Assembly (NCBI RefSeq): GCF_002994745.2 | Contig: NC_037094.1 | Location: forward strand, 22,917,001 to 22,981,000 | Source of the DNA: Rosa chinensis | Lineage: Eukaryota; Streptophyta; Magnoliopsida; Rosales; Rosaceae | Direction: 5' to 3' | Length of the DNA: 64,000 bases | Part shown: piece after piece, positions 10,092 to 22,729 of the stretch | How positions within the stretch are numbered: position 1 is the stretch's first letter | How the letters are laid out: each line of letters starts with the position of its first letter | The notes under the pieces: generated by a model | What the model saw: only the letters and a program-made list of their open reading frames with translations | Told to the model about the DNA's origin: nothing | Databases searched by the model: none | Position numbers and translations under genes: made by a program

Positions 10092-13000
10092 ATGAGAGAA
10101 CCAGCTAGGGTTCTCTTCTCTACAAATAAGATAAACCGGTACCCTGCCCAACTCCTCAATTCATTGGAAGATTTGAAGCAGATAAAGGTCGACGAGAAAC
10201 AGTTTTTTTGTAGTAGCGTATATCAATCATTTCCTAAAACAGAACCTCTGCCCTCCGAGCATGCGGCAGACATGGTTCCGATCAAATTTATGCTGTGGAA
10301 TTACTTCGAAAGGTTTATTATAAAACATATCGGTCAGCCATTACAAGGTCAACCACTCCGGGAAGAATCAACCCTCTTGAAAGAGGAAGTAATTAGGGTT
10401 TCTTTGTCCAGCCTCAAGCTTTCATCTAGGAGACGTGAGCACAAAGAGATCTTGATTGAGATTGTTTCCCGAATGTAGGATCATATCTTATAAGATAGGC
10501 TTCGAGCTATTGTTGATAAGATTTCTGAGGTGGTTGATGATGAATGGACCGTCCCCTTACGGCCTGTGAGCCCCTGAAAATTTTGTTTAAATTTTTAGAA
10601 GGTAATTTTTCGCCAATAAGATTTTCGCAAGGTGATTTAAGTGAAGAAAATGATTTTGGTATCGAGATCACGATTTGGGCCTTATAATTTAAGTTTGGGC
10701 CAGAGTCCTTTGTTTTGGGCCTAAAAGGTTACTAAAGTTCATTGAAGCAAAAGGTTGTCGAAGCAAATTTGAAAGGAAGGCAAACTGAGTTGTAGTAAAG
10801 ATTTGAATTTGAATTTTAACGAAATTGAGTTTGGACTCTAAGTGAAGTCAAGAAATTACTAAGGACGAGAAAAAGGAAAGTTACGAGCCCAAAACCGAAA
10901 GCAATTAACTAGAAGAGTTTCGTAATTTGTGCAAGGGCAAAATGGGCATTTCACGGACATAAGTATAAATAGAAAGTTGGCAAGGGAAAACCCTAGATTC
11001 CCATTCTCTCCCTCTCCCCTCTCTCGGCCGCATCTCTCTCTTTCTCCCCTGACCTCACTCCCTCTTTTTCTCTCTACCATCATCGGAGAACTCCAGCTCC
11101 GGCCATCACCTTGCAAAACCGCCGCCACCAATCGATCCAGCATCCAAAACCAACCCAAGCCCGAGCCTTACCTTCAACATACACCACGCCAGCCTCTGCG
11201 CACGACAACCCAAGGTTGCAACGCCACTGTTGCTCGACCCTCGCCGGTTCCCAGCCATCCCTTCACCACACCGCCACCGTCGATCCACTCAGCAAGTAGA
11301 GCGAAGCAAAACCCATAAACCTCTCCGTCCGCCGACGCTCCGCGATGCCGTCCGAGCATGACCGGAGTTCTCACTTCTGCATGTCTTCATTCTCCGATCT
11401 CTAGCTCGAATCAAGCTTCAACACTTCCATAAACAGAGTCAAAGCTACACTATCCTTCGAAACCCAAACTTCCGACCTCCGACTCCGACCAGAAGTGCCG
11501 CACGCGCTTCACGTGCAGCTGCTGGTGCGTGGGAGAAGCTAGCTCCACCGCTCATGGTCATTGGATCGTCTCTGTTAGGTAATTTACGTCATCCTATTCT
11601 GGGTTGAAGCCTCCATTCGATTTAGATTGAAAACTCTAATTTGTGTTGTTCGATTTGCAATGTGAGGTTTTATGGAGTCTGCAAATCTCAAATTTTTTTT
11701 AGAAGAGAAGTGTTGGGTTAGTGTCCATTGAAAATGGATTGAGGTAAGGGTCATGAACTCTGTGTTGGATATGAATTTGGTTAAGAATTGGATTAAGGAT
11801 CATAATTCTGTCGTTTATTTGGATTATGTGAGGATTTGGTGGATTTCTGCATTGTGGGAAGTTTTGGAGAAAAGAGAAACTGATGAGTCAGTTTGATTGA
11901 TGTCAAGAAAAAGGGTAAGCATCTCGAATTCTATTCTGGATGTGAAATTGGTTGAGTGTTGAATATTGATGCTATTGTTTTTCTGTTAGAGGTCCGAATG
12001 GGTTGATAGTGGTGGACTACAACAACTAGAATTAGCCTCTGGTTGGGGAAAAGAAGAATGGTAAGGGACTATGTATTTTGGAATCTGTTTGGCCGTGTAC
12101 TAGTCGTACTTATCAAAGTTATGGTTTTATTGAGTATGCGTGATATAAATTTGGTTGTGGTATTTTAGTGAACGATTATGTTGGAAATTTCATTGTTATA
12201 AGGTGAATGACTAAATCAGTGAGCTCTTTAAAGAAGTTGTAAATTGCAAGTTAAATCATTGTTGTGAAAGAAAATGTTGAGCATGAGTAACTATCAATGT
12301 TGAGTGGAAATGGGTAATGACAATGGTGGATTTTATTTGATTGAGTTAAATTAGGATATTGGATTAAAGTTATGAAACCGTTACAATTGGAAGTGCTTTC
12401 TTAGTTACCATATCCCGGAATGAACATAGTAAACCAAATCATACGAGAATGGTACATGGATGTTAAAACAAAGGAAAAACAATTGAGTTGAACCGAACTA
12501 TATTTAAGGGAAATTTGTGTTAAGTTTAATCACCATATCTCAAATGGTTCAAATGCCATTCCATTTGGACTATTTGGGAATGATAAGGGTGCTTGTTGCT
12601 TAAGAAAGGAATACTAGACAATGGCATCAGCTATTTAACCCGAACTAAATTATTGAAAGAAATATGGTCACCATATCTCGAATGAGCTTACCATTCTAAG
12701 TGAATTGTTCGGGAATGGTTTCTAATAATTATTGATCATGGGTTACTTGGTGAATTTTAAAGTGAGTTAGGAATCAATTACTTATCGGTATAATTTTTGT
12801 TAAAGGACTCGAGCGTATGCACTTGGAATTGGACAAATGATCGAAAGTCAGGAACGAACCCGAATGTGGACGAGCACTCCATATCCAGGTAGGGTGAGCT
12901 GTCCCTTCCTTGTTAGAGGCTTTTCTATGTGTGGAATGCACTAGTAAAATAGTATGTTGCCTGTAAATACGTTTTTGGTTGTTCATTAGTCGATGTCTCG

Positions 13001-14387
13001 TGATATCTGTGTTTCCATAACTGATATTTTCTTATTGCGAAAACCAAGGCTAGACTTGTATGTTGAGATACTGTACCCCATTGTATGTTTGTACTTGTGA
13101 CCTAAAAGTGAATGGGACCTAGATGAGTAGATTCCTAGGGATCCCACAGTGTCGATAACCGTGAACCTTCGGAGGGGGCCGTGCTCCTATGTTTGTCGAG
13201 GAAGAGTGAGTACAGACAGTGAACCAGTCATAGGAGACTTAGGGTCAGGAAATGGACACTTTCGCTACTTGTATTCATAAGGACTACAGAGTAGTTGGCT
13301 GGTTCTCAAAGGATGACGAACTAGGTCGGTCGCCGATTTATTTTAGTTTAGCCAGCAGGTAAGTATCTCGGAGCTCCAAATTGTGTGAAACATACTGCAT
13401 ATGTTTTATAAAAGAGATAAATGTTTGTGGTTGCATCTTTTTAAAGTATTTTCAATAACGTGCACAATATTATGTAGTAAATATTTTCAAGTATATTATT
13501 TTTCAAACCTAGCATGGTTGGGTCGGCCCCTGCTGGGCATGCGAGGATGAAAGCTCACCCCTAAAACATTGTGCAGGTTTCCAGCATGTGGTCGGGGAGG
13601 GCACATAGAAGGCACATGGCCCCGCTTGGTGCATTTCTCTTTGACTTTGTTAAAAGAGGGTTTTGGCCCCTTATCAGATTTTGAAGCAACTTATTTATTT
13701 ACTTTTTATTTATTTGTTTGTTTTCTACTCACTTATTTACAAAATTTCGGGAGACCCGCAATCCTAGGGCGCGTCTCTCATACTTGTTTTTACTTGGTGA
13801 TTTGTTATTTTTCAAATTGGGCTCCTACTATAAGCCCAAATCTTTTAGCCCACTTTAAATTCCGCCTTTGAAAATATGTTGTTCGGTTGCTAGAATGATT
13901 TGTCCGAGAAAGTGTTTTGTAAACCAACAATCTAAACCCAAAAGGCCTTGCGATTTGGGGTTGATGAGTTATCGAGATGTTATTCATGACATGTCGATTT
14001 CTCATTGGCTCGAGGTCGCGGCGCTGTGGGACCCCCCTCTCGGGTTACCACACGGCCTATTAGTGTGAGTAGATCGAATGTGAATTTGAGTTTGTACTGT
14101 TCTAGGCCTCTAACTGGCCCAGTCGATACCATGCACCTGCCATTCCTCCTCCTACATTTAAAACATCACCGGATTTCAAATCATCGAGTTTGGAGAAAGT
14201 GGAACTTGATAGTTTGGAAGCTGCAGAGAAATCATGTGCTATTTGCATCAAGGACTTTGAGGCCGGTGTCCAAGTTATCCGCTTGCCTTGTTCGCACCTT
14301 TACCATGAACGATGCATCGATCAGTGGCTCAAGAAGCCTAGTCATATATGTTCCATGTGTCGATCTCCAATCTTAAACATTACTTGA
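10092..14387 (+). pseudogene. RING-H2 E3 ubiquitin ligase gene, disrupted by an LTR element
   Basis: The frame from ATG 10092 runs to a TAG at 10476. It continues past that stop and one more (TAA near 10,500) up to 10,564, ending DDEWTVPLRP. The same frame resumes at 14,058, directly after a 3,488 bp insertion, and reaches 14,135. A single frame shift there leads into a RING-H2 finger at about 14,230-14,365: CAIC, CSHLYHERC, CSMC, the eight metal-binding residues in C3H2C3 order. The stop is at 14,387. The family transfers ubiquitin to substrates through E2 enzymes. Two nonsense codons, a frame shift and the insertion make it a pseudogene. It is intronless, and AATAAA followed by an A run near 14,487-14,498 could mark a processed copy. 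Confidence 0.8.
10565..14052. mobile_element. 3,488 bp LTR-type element (probable solo LTR)
   Basis: The element starts TGTGAGCC and ends TTACCACA. It is flanked by the 5 bp direct repeat CGGCC (10,560-10,564 and 14,053-14,057) exactly where the RING gene frame is interrupted. TG...CA ends and a 5 bp duplication are the mark of LTR retrotransposon integration. Inside, no gag or pol can be read. A TATA box-like TATAAATAG lies near 10,965 and a CT- and C-rich leader follows. A single long LTR left by recombination, as in lineages with multi-kb LTRs, fits best; a short noncoding (TRIM/LARD-like) element is the alternative. No second copy lies in the window to compare. Confidence 0.75.
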
Positions 14388-15184
14388 GGCCGCAGATTTT
14401 AGAAAGAGATTAAGGATACTCCTCTTGGTAGCTAGATAGGCCATTAAACTGGGTTTCTCTTGTTATTCCACTTGTTCTTGATGGAATAAAAAAAAAAATT
14501 TAGCTAAAAATCTCTGGTGTTAAAGTTCAAATGAAAGCTATCTTGCTGAAAAAGTTAGTCCCTGTACGAGCGGCCATGATGCTTTCTGCATTTTCTACTT
14601 TTATGCAATATAGTTTTTACTTTTCTTTTAACTTTTATACTTCTTCACCCAAGTAGATCAACATCTGTCCCATGTCTTCTACTCACATAATTGAGAATCA
14701 TGCACAATGTTCTTCCTCCTCTCTCTTGTATAAACTTCTGTTTCCCCCAACTTCTTTAATTTTGTCTTCTTCCCTTACTGTTCTTCTGCTTTCTAGTAGC
14801 TCTCTCGACAACTCATCACCTCACTATCCATCTTGTGCATTTGCTGACCTGTAGTTGTGCACTCAGCCTTCAGCGTAGCATCGCAATTTAACTCATATCC
14901 TTTGTTTCATCTTATTCCTCAAATAGTCAAATCCAATTTTTCCAACTTTAATTTAAGGGTTCTATCAAGACCTGAAATGAATAATCCTTCATTAGATTTG
15001 AGTTGGTACACTCAAATATTATGTGACCCCAAAGACAGACCAGCAAGAAGAAAAAAACAGCTCAATTATATGTTAAGTTCAGGTGGTCTTTCAATTCCTC
15101 TTATTAAGAAGTTCGTTCTCTTAGATTCATATTTAGTATATTCTAATCAGGTGGAACAACTTATTTGTGGCCATATAAATATAT
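14388..15184. other. 3' flank of the RING pseudogene, no further gene seen
   Basis: Contains the A run at 14,487-14,498 and an unremarkable open frame from 14,857 that runs into the MULE terminus. I see no family in that frame. Confidence 0.4.
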
Positions 15185-18100
15185 GGAAAAAATTCTGCTT
15201 ACTACCCTGTACTTTTAAGGGTTCATCAGTTCAGTCCCTGCATTTCTAATTTAATTAGAAAAGTCCTCGCACTCTCCAATTTCATCAAATCGATCTATTC
15301 CGTCACTACTCCGTCAAAGTGATGACGTGGCCGGAGGTGATCTGATCTGTCAGGTTTGTGGGACCTTTTCACAGGAAAAATTTCCAAACTACCCATCGAC
15401 TATATCTCCCTCCTCTTTCCTACCTGAGCAACCTAATTCCCCAAAACCCTGTTTCAATCTCTGAAGAACCCTAAAATCATAATCCCAAAATTAAAACCCT
15501 AATAGAAACCTTCATCCAAAAACAGAACACCGTAATAGAAACTCTGAAGCACAAATTTGATTCCCATTTCCAATCTCGCAGCCAAGAACCCTAAAATCCC
15601 AAACTCTGAAAGTCAAACAGTAATCCCTAAATTGAAACCCAGAAGCACGAAATCAAGAAACCCAAAACCGAATCCTCCTCCATTGGCGACCACTATTTTC
15701 CAAATTTGGAATCGAAGCTTCAATTGAAGACGTGGCGACATGGTGGGCAACGACCTTAACCTATGGATTTTGAGGGGAGCTAATATCAAAGCAAATGAGG
15801 TTCCAGGTTATGGTGAGTTCTTTTTTAGGGTTTCGAAGCTTCACGAGCTTATGCTAATTGTTTAGGGTGGAAGGTATTTATTCTTTCACGAGTTCGGGAT
15901 CTAGGGTTTCCATAAAAAAATTGGGTTATGAGTAAGGGTTTTTTGATTTAGGGTTTAGGGCTTTGAAAATATAGCTTCTGGTGTTTGTTTATGTGGTTTT
16001 ATGCTTTTAGATTGCTAAATTGTATGTGTGTTGTTAGTCAATGACAAATAAAGAAATAAAGTTGGTCTGCCATGTGCAAGGTGGTAGTAAAGAAATAGGG
16101 TTGGTCTGCCATGTGCGAAAAATTGCAATTACTTTCTGTGTAATGAGACCTAAAATGCAAAATTGTCAGTTTTGGCTTTATTCTGTTAACATTAGTTGTT
16201 GTAGACTTTATGGTGAAACAATGGTTGGTTAGCTTCTATCCTTTTTTTTATTTTTTATTACTAGTTGGTTAGCTTTTGTTGAAATGAACCTTTTTAGATT
16301 GTGATGTTATTTTGAAATGGTGTATTTGTGTGGTTTAATGCTTGTTATTGTTGTGATGATATGTATTTTGTAAATGGATGTTGCTTGCTAAATTGTTTTG
16401 CTCCTTGAATTTTTGTAGGGCACCGGGATTATTTTACAATAAAGGTGTTTCATGGGGGCTGCATAAGAGATAACAAGTATGTGGGAGGAAAGGTGAATTT
16501 TTATGACCATGTGGATAAGGATAAGATGTCCCTCGTAGAGGTAGACATATGGTGAGGTAATTGGATCCAGCATATGAAGGCAGAGAATAGATTACTGGTA
16601 TAAGATTGGTTCCGAGGATCAAGCATTGACAAAGCTAAATAGTGATCTAGATGCGTTAACAATGTGTTGTTGTGTACCTTCAATTAGGTTGGTGTTACTG
16701 TATATAGAACATTTGGAGCTGCATGGTGTGTATGGGGACAACTTGGATGAAGTGTACGAGATGGAGGACATTTTTTTTAGCCAAGTAGGATCTAGTGGGG
16801 CAGTTTTAGAGGAACTACCATATAGCCCAAGAAAGAGACCAACATATGTGATTGATGAGATTCCTGATGAAGCTCCCGCAATATTACCTCCTAGACCAGC
16901 AAAGAGATGCATTGAGGTAGTTATAAGAGAAGTTAAGGATACTGTGTCTACTCAATAAAGTGTGGTTGCGGATATTGGTCCAAATGACAAGGATAAAGAA
17001 ATTAAAGGTTAATGAAGGGAGCAACCAAAACTCAAATGGTATCAACTTTGAAGATCTGCAAGATATAGACATCATAGATTACATACAAAGTTATGGTCGA
17101 CAAGGGTTTCAAGCATAAGCAGGATGAAGCAGATGATGGATCTGATGGTAGTAAGGATGATGACTATAACTTTGAGGTGGATGATGAAGATTATGACCCT
17201 TATGGTATAGATGATGATGATGATGTAGATGGTATGGAAGGAAAAGATGGTGGACTGTAAACTGAAGTTAGTGTAGAAACAAGTAGTCAAATATCTGTAC
17301 TGAGGAACAGAGATTCATTTGCTGATTTAGAGGACAATGAGGACATGTTTGGAGAGGTGGATTCAGAAGAAGAGAGAATGGGACCAGCCTTAAACGCTGA
17401 TGGGGAGCCAGATGAATTTCCAGAATTTAACCCGAAAATAGACATGAAGAAACCTAAGTTCTGCAAAGGGATGAACTTTGCTAATGTGAAGATATTAAGA
17501 ATTGCATTGAGGGAGAAAGCAATTCAAGGTGGCTGGGAATACATCTACCTCAAAAATGACCTGCAAAGATTGAGAGTGATATGCAAGGAGGATGACTAGC
17601 CCTTTGAGCTTTATGCCTCAAAGATGCAACATGAGAACACACTCATGATCAAGACATATGAAAGTGAGCACAAGTACACAAGAAAGTGGAACAACATAAT
17701 AGTGAGGTTTAGATACTTGACTTCAAAATTCAAGGACAAGATTCAGCTTAATGAAAACTGGAATACAGGTGAATATATACTTGTTTTTGAATTGTAATTG
17801 ACTAATTGTGTACCAAACTAACTACAATTCTGTTTGGTGTGTTTGATATGCAGGTTCTCTTGCCTAGACCATGTCTACGAAGATTAAGGCAATGGTATCA
17901 AAGTAAATGGCCTATAGGGCTAAAAGAGCAACTTTGTTGGAATTGGAAGGCTCTATTAGGGAGCAATTTGCAAGGCTGGCAGACTTTGGCAGAGAGTTGC
18001 AACAAGGTGACCTAGCAACCACAATAGATATCAAGTGTGATTTCTCACACTCAAGCAACTAGCTCATTTTCCAGAGAATGTACATCTGTCTGGGGCCTTT

Positions 18101-20674
18101 AAGAATGGATTCAAGGCAGGTTGTAGGGATGTTATACGATTGGATGGTGCTCATCTAAAGAGTGCTTTTGGAGGGCAACTTTTGACATCTGTTGGGATTG
18201 ATGCCAACTACACCACATGGGTCATAGCATATGCAATAGTGGAGAATGAGACTAAAGATTCAAGTATTTGGTTTCTGGAGTTGTTGGGAAAGGATTTGGA
18301 TATCAATGATGGTACAGCAGGGTGGATATTTATAGGTGACAAACAAAAGGGATTGATGCCTGTTTTTGATAAGGTGGTTCCTTTAGCACATATTAGATTC
18401 TGTGTTCGACATATGTGGACTAACTTCAGAAAATTATTTCTAGGGAAAGAGATGAATGACCAGATATAGAAGTGTGAGCAACGACAATACCTTTCTATTT
18501 AAGAGACATGGACGAGATGAAACAGTTGGATGAGAAGGTATATATATATATGCATTTACTACTTCTTGCTTGTATTGCTTATATGCATGAATGTTTGTTG
18601 ACACAATGATTTAGATGTTGTTTTGCAGAACCTGAAAGGCCCCCCAAGCATTGGTGCAGGGTTTTCTTTAACACTGTTGTTCAATGTGACATTCTAATCA
18701 ATAACTTATGTGAGAGTTTTAATGGATGGATAAGAGAAGCTAGGGCGCGCATGGGTAAGCCACCTCTATCCATGTTTGAAGAAATCTGGGTAATGACAAG
18801 GATTCAACTAAGGAGGGAACAAAATGCAAGCTTACTATGGCAACATTTTCCCTAAGGCAAGGAAAACTCTTGAGAAGAATAAGTTGAAGGCTGCTACAGA
18901 CTGTATTTCTACCTACAATAGAGGTCACCAAGCTGAAGTTGAGAACTTTGTTGGCTCTAAGAATAATGTGGACCTCAATCTAAAGACATGCTCTTGTCGA
19001 AGGTGGGACTTGTCGGGAATTCCTTGCAAACATGTCGTCTCGGCTATTTTCCAAAAGAGGGAGGACCAGGATGATTACGTTGTTGAATGCTACATCAAGA
19101 AAACCTATATGGCAATATACAACAACCTCATAATGCCTGTTAATGGCATGGATCTTTGGTCAAGAGGTGAAGGACCAGCAATGTTACCCCCCCAATATAC
19201 AAGACAGCAGGGCCGGCCAAAAACAAAGAGGATTAAGAACTCTTCAAAGAAGGCTCAAGGCTCTAGTACTAAACCAGGAAGAGTACAGAAATCACTAAAG
19301 TGTGGGAATTGTGGAGGACTAGGTCACAATATAAAGATGCCATAGGCATTTGCCACCAAAGGAGAAGAGTGATGCCCTTAATAAAAGGAGGAAGCTAAAC
19401 GATGGGGATGGTTCTGAAACTCAGGTACCTTAAATGTTGTTTTCGATAATTTTTTAAGTGTGAGATTATGCAAACTAATGTTGTTATTTTCGGCAGACCA
19501 AGAAGGGGGAAAAAACAACTTTGACAAAGAATGAATTGAGGAAGAAAACCAAAGAAACAATTGAGTCTCAAAGGGTATGATTAGCTCATTTACTTGACTG
19601 TGTTTGTATGTATTTGACTGATTTTAGCTTAACTCAATTACTTGCAATAAATTTCTTGTGTGCAAAAGATGGCTTCCTTGAAGGCCTCAAGGATAGTAGG
19701 AACCAAATCTGCCCTATCAAGCTCAAGGAGTGTACCACCACCATCTGCCCCAGCAAGATCAAGGCTTGCACCACCACCGCCATCTGCCACAACAAGATCA
19801 AGGCCAGCAACATCAGCAACTGCCAATTCAAGGCCTGTACAAACTTCTCAAGCATCCAACAACTAGGCTGCAAACCCAACTAGAACTTCTCAAAGAATTG
19901 AACAAATAGTTTAACTCCAATTTCACATTAGCAAGCCCTGCTTGAATTTTGTACCCCCTTTTTGTGCAATCTGTTGGTATTTGCAAACTCGACATCACTT
20001 TATTAGAGATGGTGTTTGAACATATTATGGGGATGTATTGTTGTAAGGCTCTATGTTTTTTGCTTTTGTCAAGCTAGAGCTGCATTGTACTATTGTGTTC
20101 ATGGGTTTGCTACTGGATAAAATTAGATGAAGGACTTGGATGTATCTTTTGGTTATATATATGAACCTAAGTGGATGCTTTTGAACCTATGAATTTATGT
20201 TGTTATGACCTTTATGTTATGAATCCATGCTTTATGTTGGTAGGATGTCCTTTTTAAACAAGTTCAGACTAAGCTCAATGCCATGAGCTAGGCCTATTTG
20301 GGTGTACAACTTAATAATTTTTCCCCCAATCATGTTGTGACACGTCGCACTTTCGAGTCTGCCATTCTCTATTTTGAAAGGGAAAATGATAATCAAGAAT
20401 TGGAGGGGAAACTATGGTTCAATTTGATGAAGGGAGGGAGATATAGTCGATGGGTAGTTTGGAAATTTTTCCTATGAGAATGTCCCACAAAACTACCAGA
20501 TCAGACCACCTTCGGCCATGTCAGCACTTTAATGAAGGAAATTGATAAAGTCGTGACGGAATTGATCGATTTGATGAAATTAGAGAGTGTGATGATTTTT
20601 TTGATTAAATTAGAAATGCATGGACTGAACTGATGAACCCTTGAAAGTATAGAGTAGTAAGCAGAATTTAATCC
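15185..20674 (+). mobile_element. Complete Mutator-like element (MULE)
   Basis: Long terminal inverted repeats of about 230-240 bp (15,185-15,412 and 20,435-20,674) begin GGAAAAAATTCTGCTTACTA and GGATTAAATTCTGCTTACTA (complement). The element is flanked by a perfect 9 bp direct repeat TAAATATAT (15,176-15,184; 20,675-20,683), the MULE hallmark. Internally it carries a MuDR-type transposase gene with several inactivating changes. It lies between the RING pseudogene and the second phytocyanin pseudogene. Confidence 0.92.
15740..19866 (+). pseudogene. MuDR-family transposase, decayed
   Basis: From ATG 15,740 the parts appear in the family order. An N-terminal region (VFHGGCIRDNKYVGG near 16,430) is followed by the MuDR DNA-binding domain (17,450-17,720), then the MULE catalytic domain (DGAHLKSAFGGQL at 18,142 and GDKQKGL near 18,340, carrying the first two catalytic Asp). 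Next come a SWIM zinc finger (CSCRRWDLSGIPCKHV near 18,990), a CCHC knuckle near 19,300 and a Pro/Ser-rich tail to 19,866. Stops interrupt it near 16,555 and at 17,597 (TAG where a Cys or Trp codon is usual). The frame shifts near 18,060 and within the zinc knuckle near 19,335. The protein would bind element ends and cut them; this copy cannot make it whole. Confidence 0.85.
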
Positions 20675-20869
20675 TAAATATATACAATTAGGCTGAGACG
20701 CTAATTTATCTTCCTTTATGCTGTCAACAACAATCTGCCAACAATCTACATTCTATGGTTTAAATGACCCATTTGTTGATGAGATTTCTACCGCAAAATA
20801 CAAACAATATTTGCCTTACTTTAAGAAATTGAAATTATTAAAAACAAAAATAAAAAAACTTTTGACTTG

Positions 20870-21628
20870 GACATTATCGATCACCGAGGTGTAGTGCTAG
20901 GGTTGGACTTGCAATGAAATGGTGATTTGACATTGGTAGTGACCTTGACGTAAGCTTTTGTCTTGCTTGGCAGCTATGGCATGGTTCCTTGAGAGTCGTA
21001 TAGCTAGCATACCACTCTAGTTCAAAATATCTACCACAAATGAAGTAATAGTCGCCAGGTTTGTTAAGAGGGATAGAATCATGTCCGGAAGCATAGTTTG
21101 TGCTAGAGGAGACTTTTTCTTGCAAGATTAGGAATCTTTTCCATTCACTTCCATCAAGTTATGAAATTTTCTTATTATAAACAAAAAGTAGAGTGTCTCC
21201 AACATGAAATTCTTTTGTGGAATTCCCCATAGCATTTAGAAAACACATAGATACAATAACAATGGGAAAGAAATAGGCTATGTGCTGCATTTGATTTTGA
21301 TTTGGCATGCTATGTTTAAACAGTATGGATTGTCCCAATAGCACATGTAATAGAGAGGGATTGATCCCTTATTAGTGGCTGCATAGTGACTAATGTCATT
21401 AGCCACTGTTATCAGTGTGTATTGGGATAAAGGGAATTAATTCAAATCAGTGTGGAATGGGGAAATTTCTAGTAGTGGAAGTCCAGTTCTAGTAATCACT
21501 GAAAATACTCACCCAATTGAGTCACTGACATTATGAACTACTCCAGCTCTGTGAACAGCCTCAAATGAAAAGGCATTGGATCACAAACTCGTAAAAAAGA
21601 AAATCACTATGATACTTCTGAAAGCCAT
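20870..21628 (-). pseudogene. Phytocyanin pseudogene 2
   Basis: The frame from ATG 21,628 stops after 15 residues (TGA after TSL). The rest matches pseudogene 1: FHVGDTLLFVYN, YYFICGRYFELEWYAS and the aligned C-terminal end SNHHFIASPT. Here the copper-ligand Cys is kept (ICG) but GHC has become SC, and the same extra segment as in copy 1 is present. The gene is cut by a 253 bp insertion at 21,222-21,474. Flanks are shared with pseudogene 1, so the pair came from duplication of a locus, not from two separate retroposition events. Confidence 0.75.
21222..21474. mobile_element. 253 bp MITE-like insertion
   Basis: The insertion is placed by comparison with phytocyanin pseudogene 1, which is continuous here. 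GTGGA stands at both borders (21,217-21,221 and 21,475-21,479). The ends carry short inverted matches (ATTCCCCAT against ATGGGGAAAT). There is no coding content. Confidence 0.6.
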
Positions 21629-21817
21629 GACGGAACAACAAAAGTAGTAGGAATACAAATCAAGTAGAAATGACCAAAGAGAGATCGATGCACAACTAAT
21701 TTGAATGAAAAAGTTTGTGGCCACTCACGCATATATATTGTGCATGACTTTTAGCCGACATATGTAGGAACTGGAAAGGTTTCCAATTCAATAGCATTTT
21801 AGAAATAGACTTGTTCC

Positions 21818-22729
21818 TTTTTTTTTTTGAAATAGAAGTTGAATTCATTAGATCAACAGCAAAATGGCTGAAGTCTACCAAAACTTACATAAGAAATCCG
21901 GCAAGAAAATCTGAAATAGCCTACCTAAGCTAAAGCAAACCTTTAAAGATCACTGGGACGCTCACATTTAAGCGAGCCCATACAAGAATGAAAAAACATT
22001 GCCTCCTACCGAAAAGAAATCATTCAACTAGCCCTTATTTACCAATCACGCAATTGTGGTACAAACAAGAGACTAGAAAAGTCATAGAAAACTCATAGAA
22101 GTTAATCCACCCTCAAACAGGCTCATCCCTAATAAATTAGGGCCTAGATTGTCTTGATCTGAGCCCAAGCCCAAATCAAACCTTCTCTAGCAGGAATAGG
22201 CCCCTGCCCTATCGGCCCGATGTTGAGCCCAGGCACAAACTCGAGCCAACAAGGGAGATGCATCCCTGCACCCTGCTCCTTCGCCGCCACCGTCTCCGGC
22301 GAAGAACCATAGCTTTGGCGGCCGGCTTCTCCAACCGTGCATCACCATCTCGATCAAAGACCGCCGAAGCCTCTTCCTCCGAGCCCCGACCTCTCAACCA
22401 GACAACGATCGGATCTTCGCCGCCAAGCCCGACTCAAAGCCTTGCCACCTCAAGCCCAAACGCCGCCGTCCGACCCGACTCGTGCTCGCTCCTCCTCTGC
22501 AGCCCAGACGACAACCACGAAGACAATCCCCAGCCGCTCTCCGCTGCTGTCGCCCTCGTCACTCACCGCCTGGACTGAAAACTACAACCACGGTCTGAGG
22601 AAATCCCTCACCGCACCCACGATCGCCGCAGAGATCTCTCCCCACGTCGCCGCCGTCCACGATCGTCGCCTTTCCCAAAGAAAGAAGCGCCGCCGCCAAT
22701 CGAAACCTAGGTTTCAAAAACCAAGTCGC
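21818..22729 (-). mobile_element. LINE-like retroposon with 17 bp target duplication
   Basis: The direct repeat GAAATAGACTTGTTCCT (21,802-21,818 and 22,730-22,746) flanks about 910 bp. A T run at the left end (21,818-21,828) gives a poly(A) tail on the minus strand. The far end is GC-rich (22,250-22,720), like the 5' leader of plant L1 elements. No reverse transcriptase remains, so it is internally deleted or a non-autonomous derivative. The open frames in the GC-rich part on both strands are not credible genes. Confidence 0.8.

Noticed and set aside
10859..11374. Open frames on both strands in C-rich sequence
   Set aside because: Compositional; they lie inside the LTR-type element leader and show no family features.
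14857..15249. 130-codon open frame before the MULE
   Set aside because: No recognisable motif, no exon context, and its end lies in the MULE terminal repeat.
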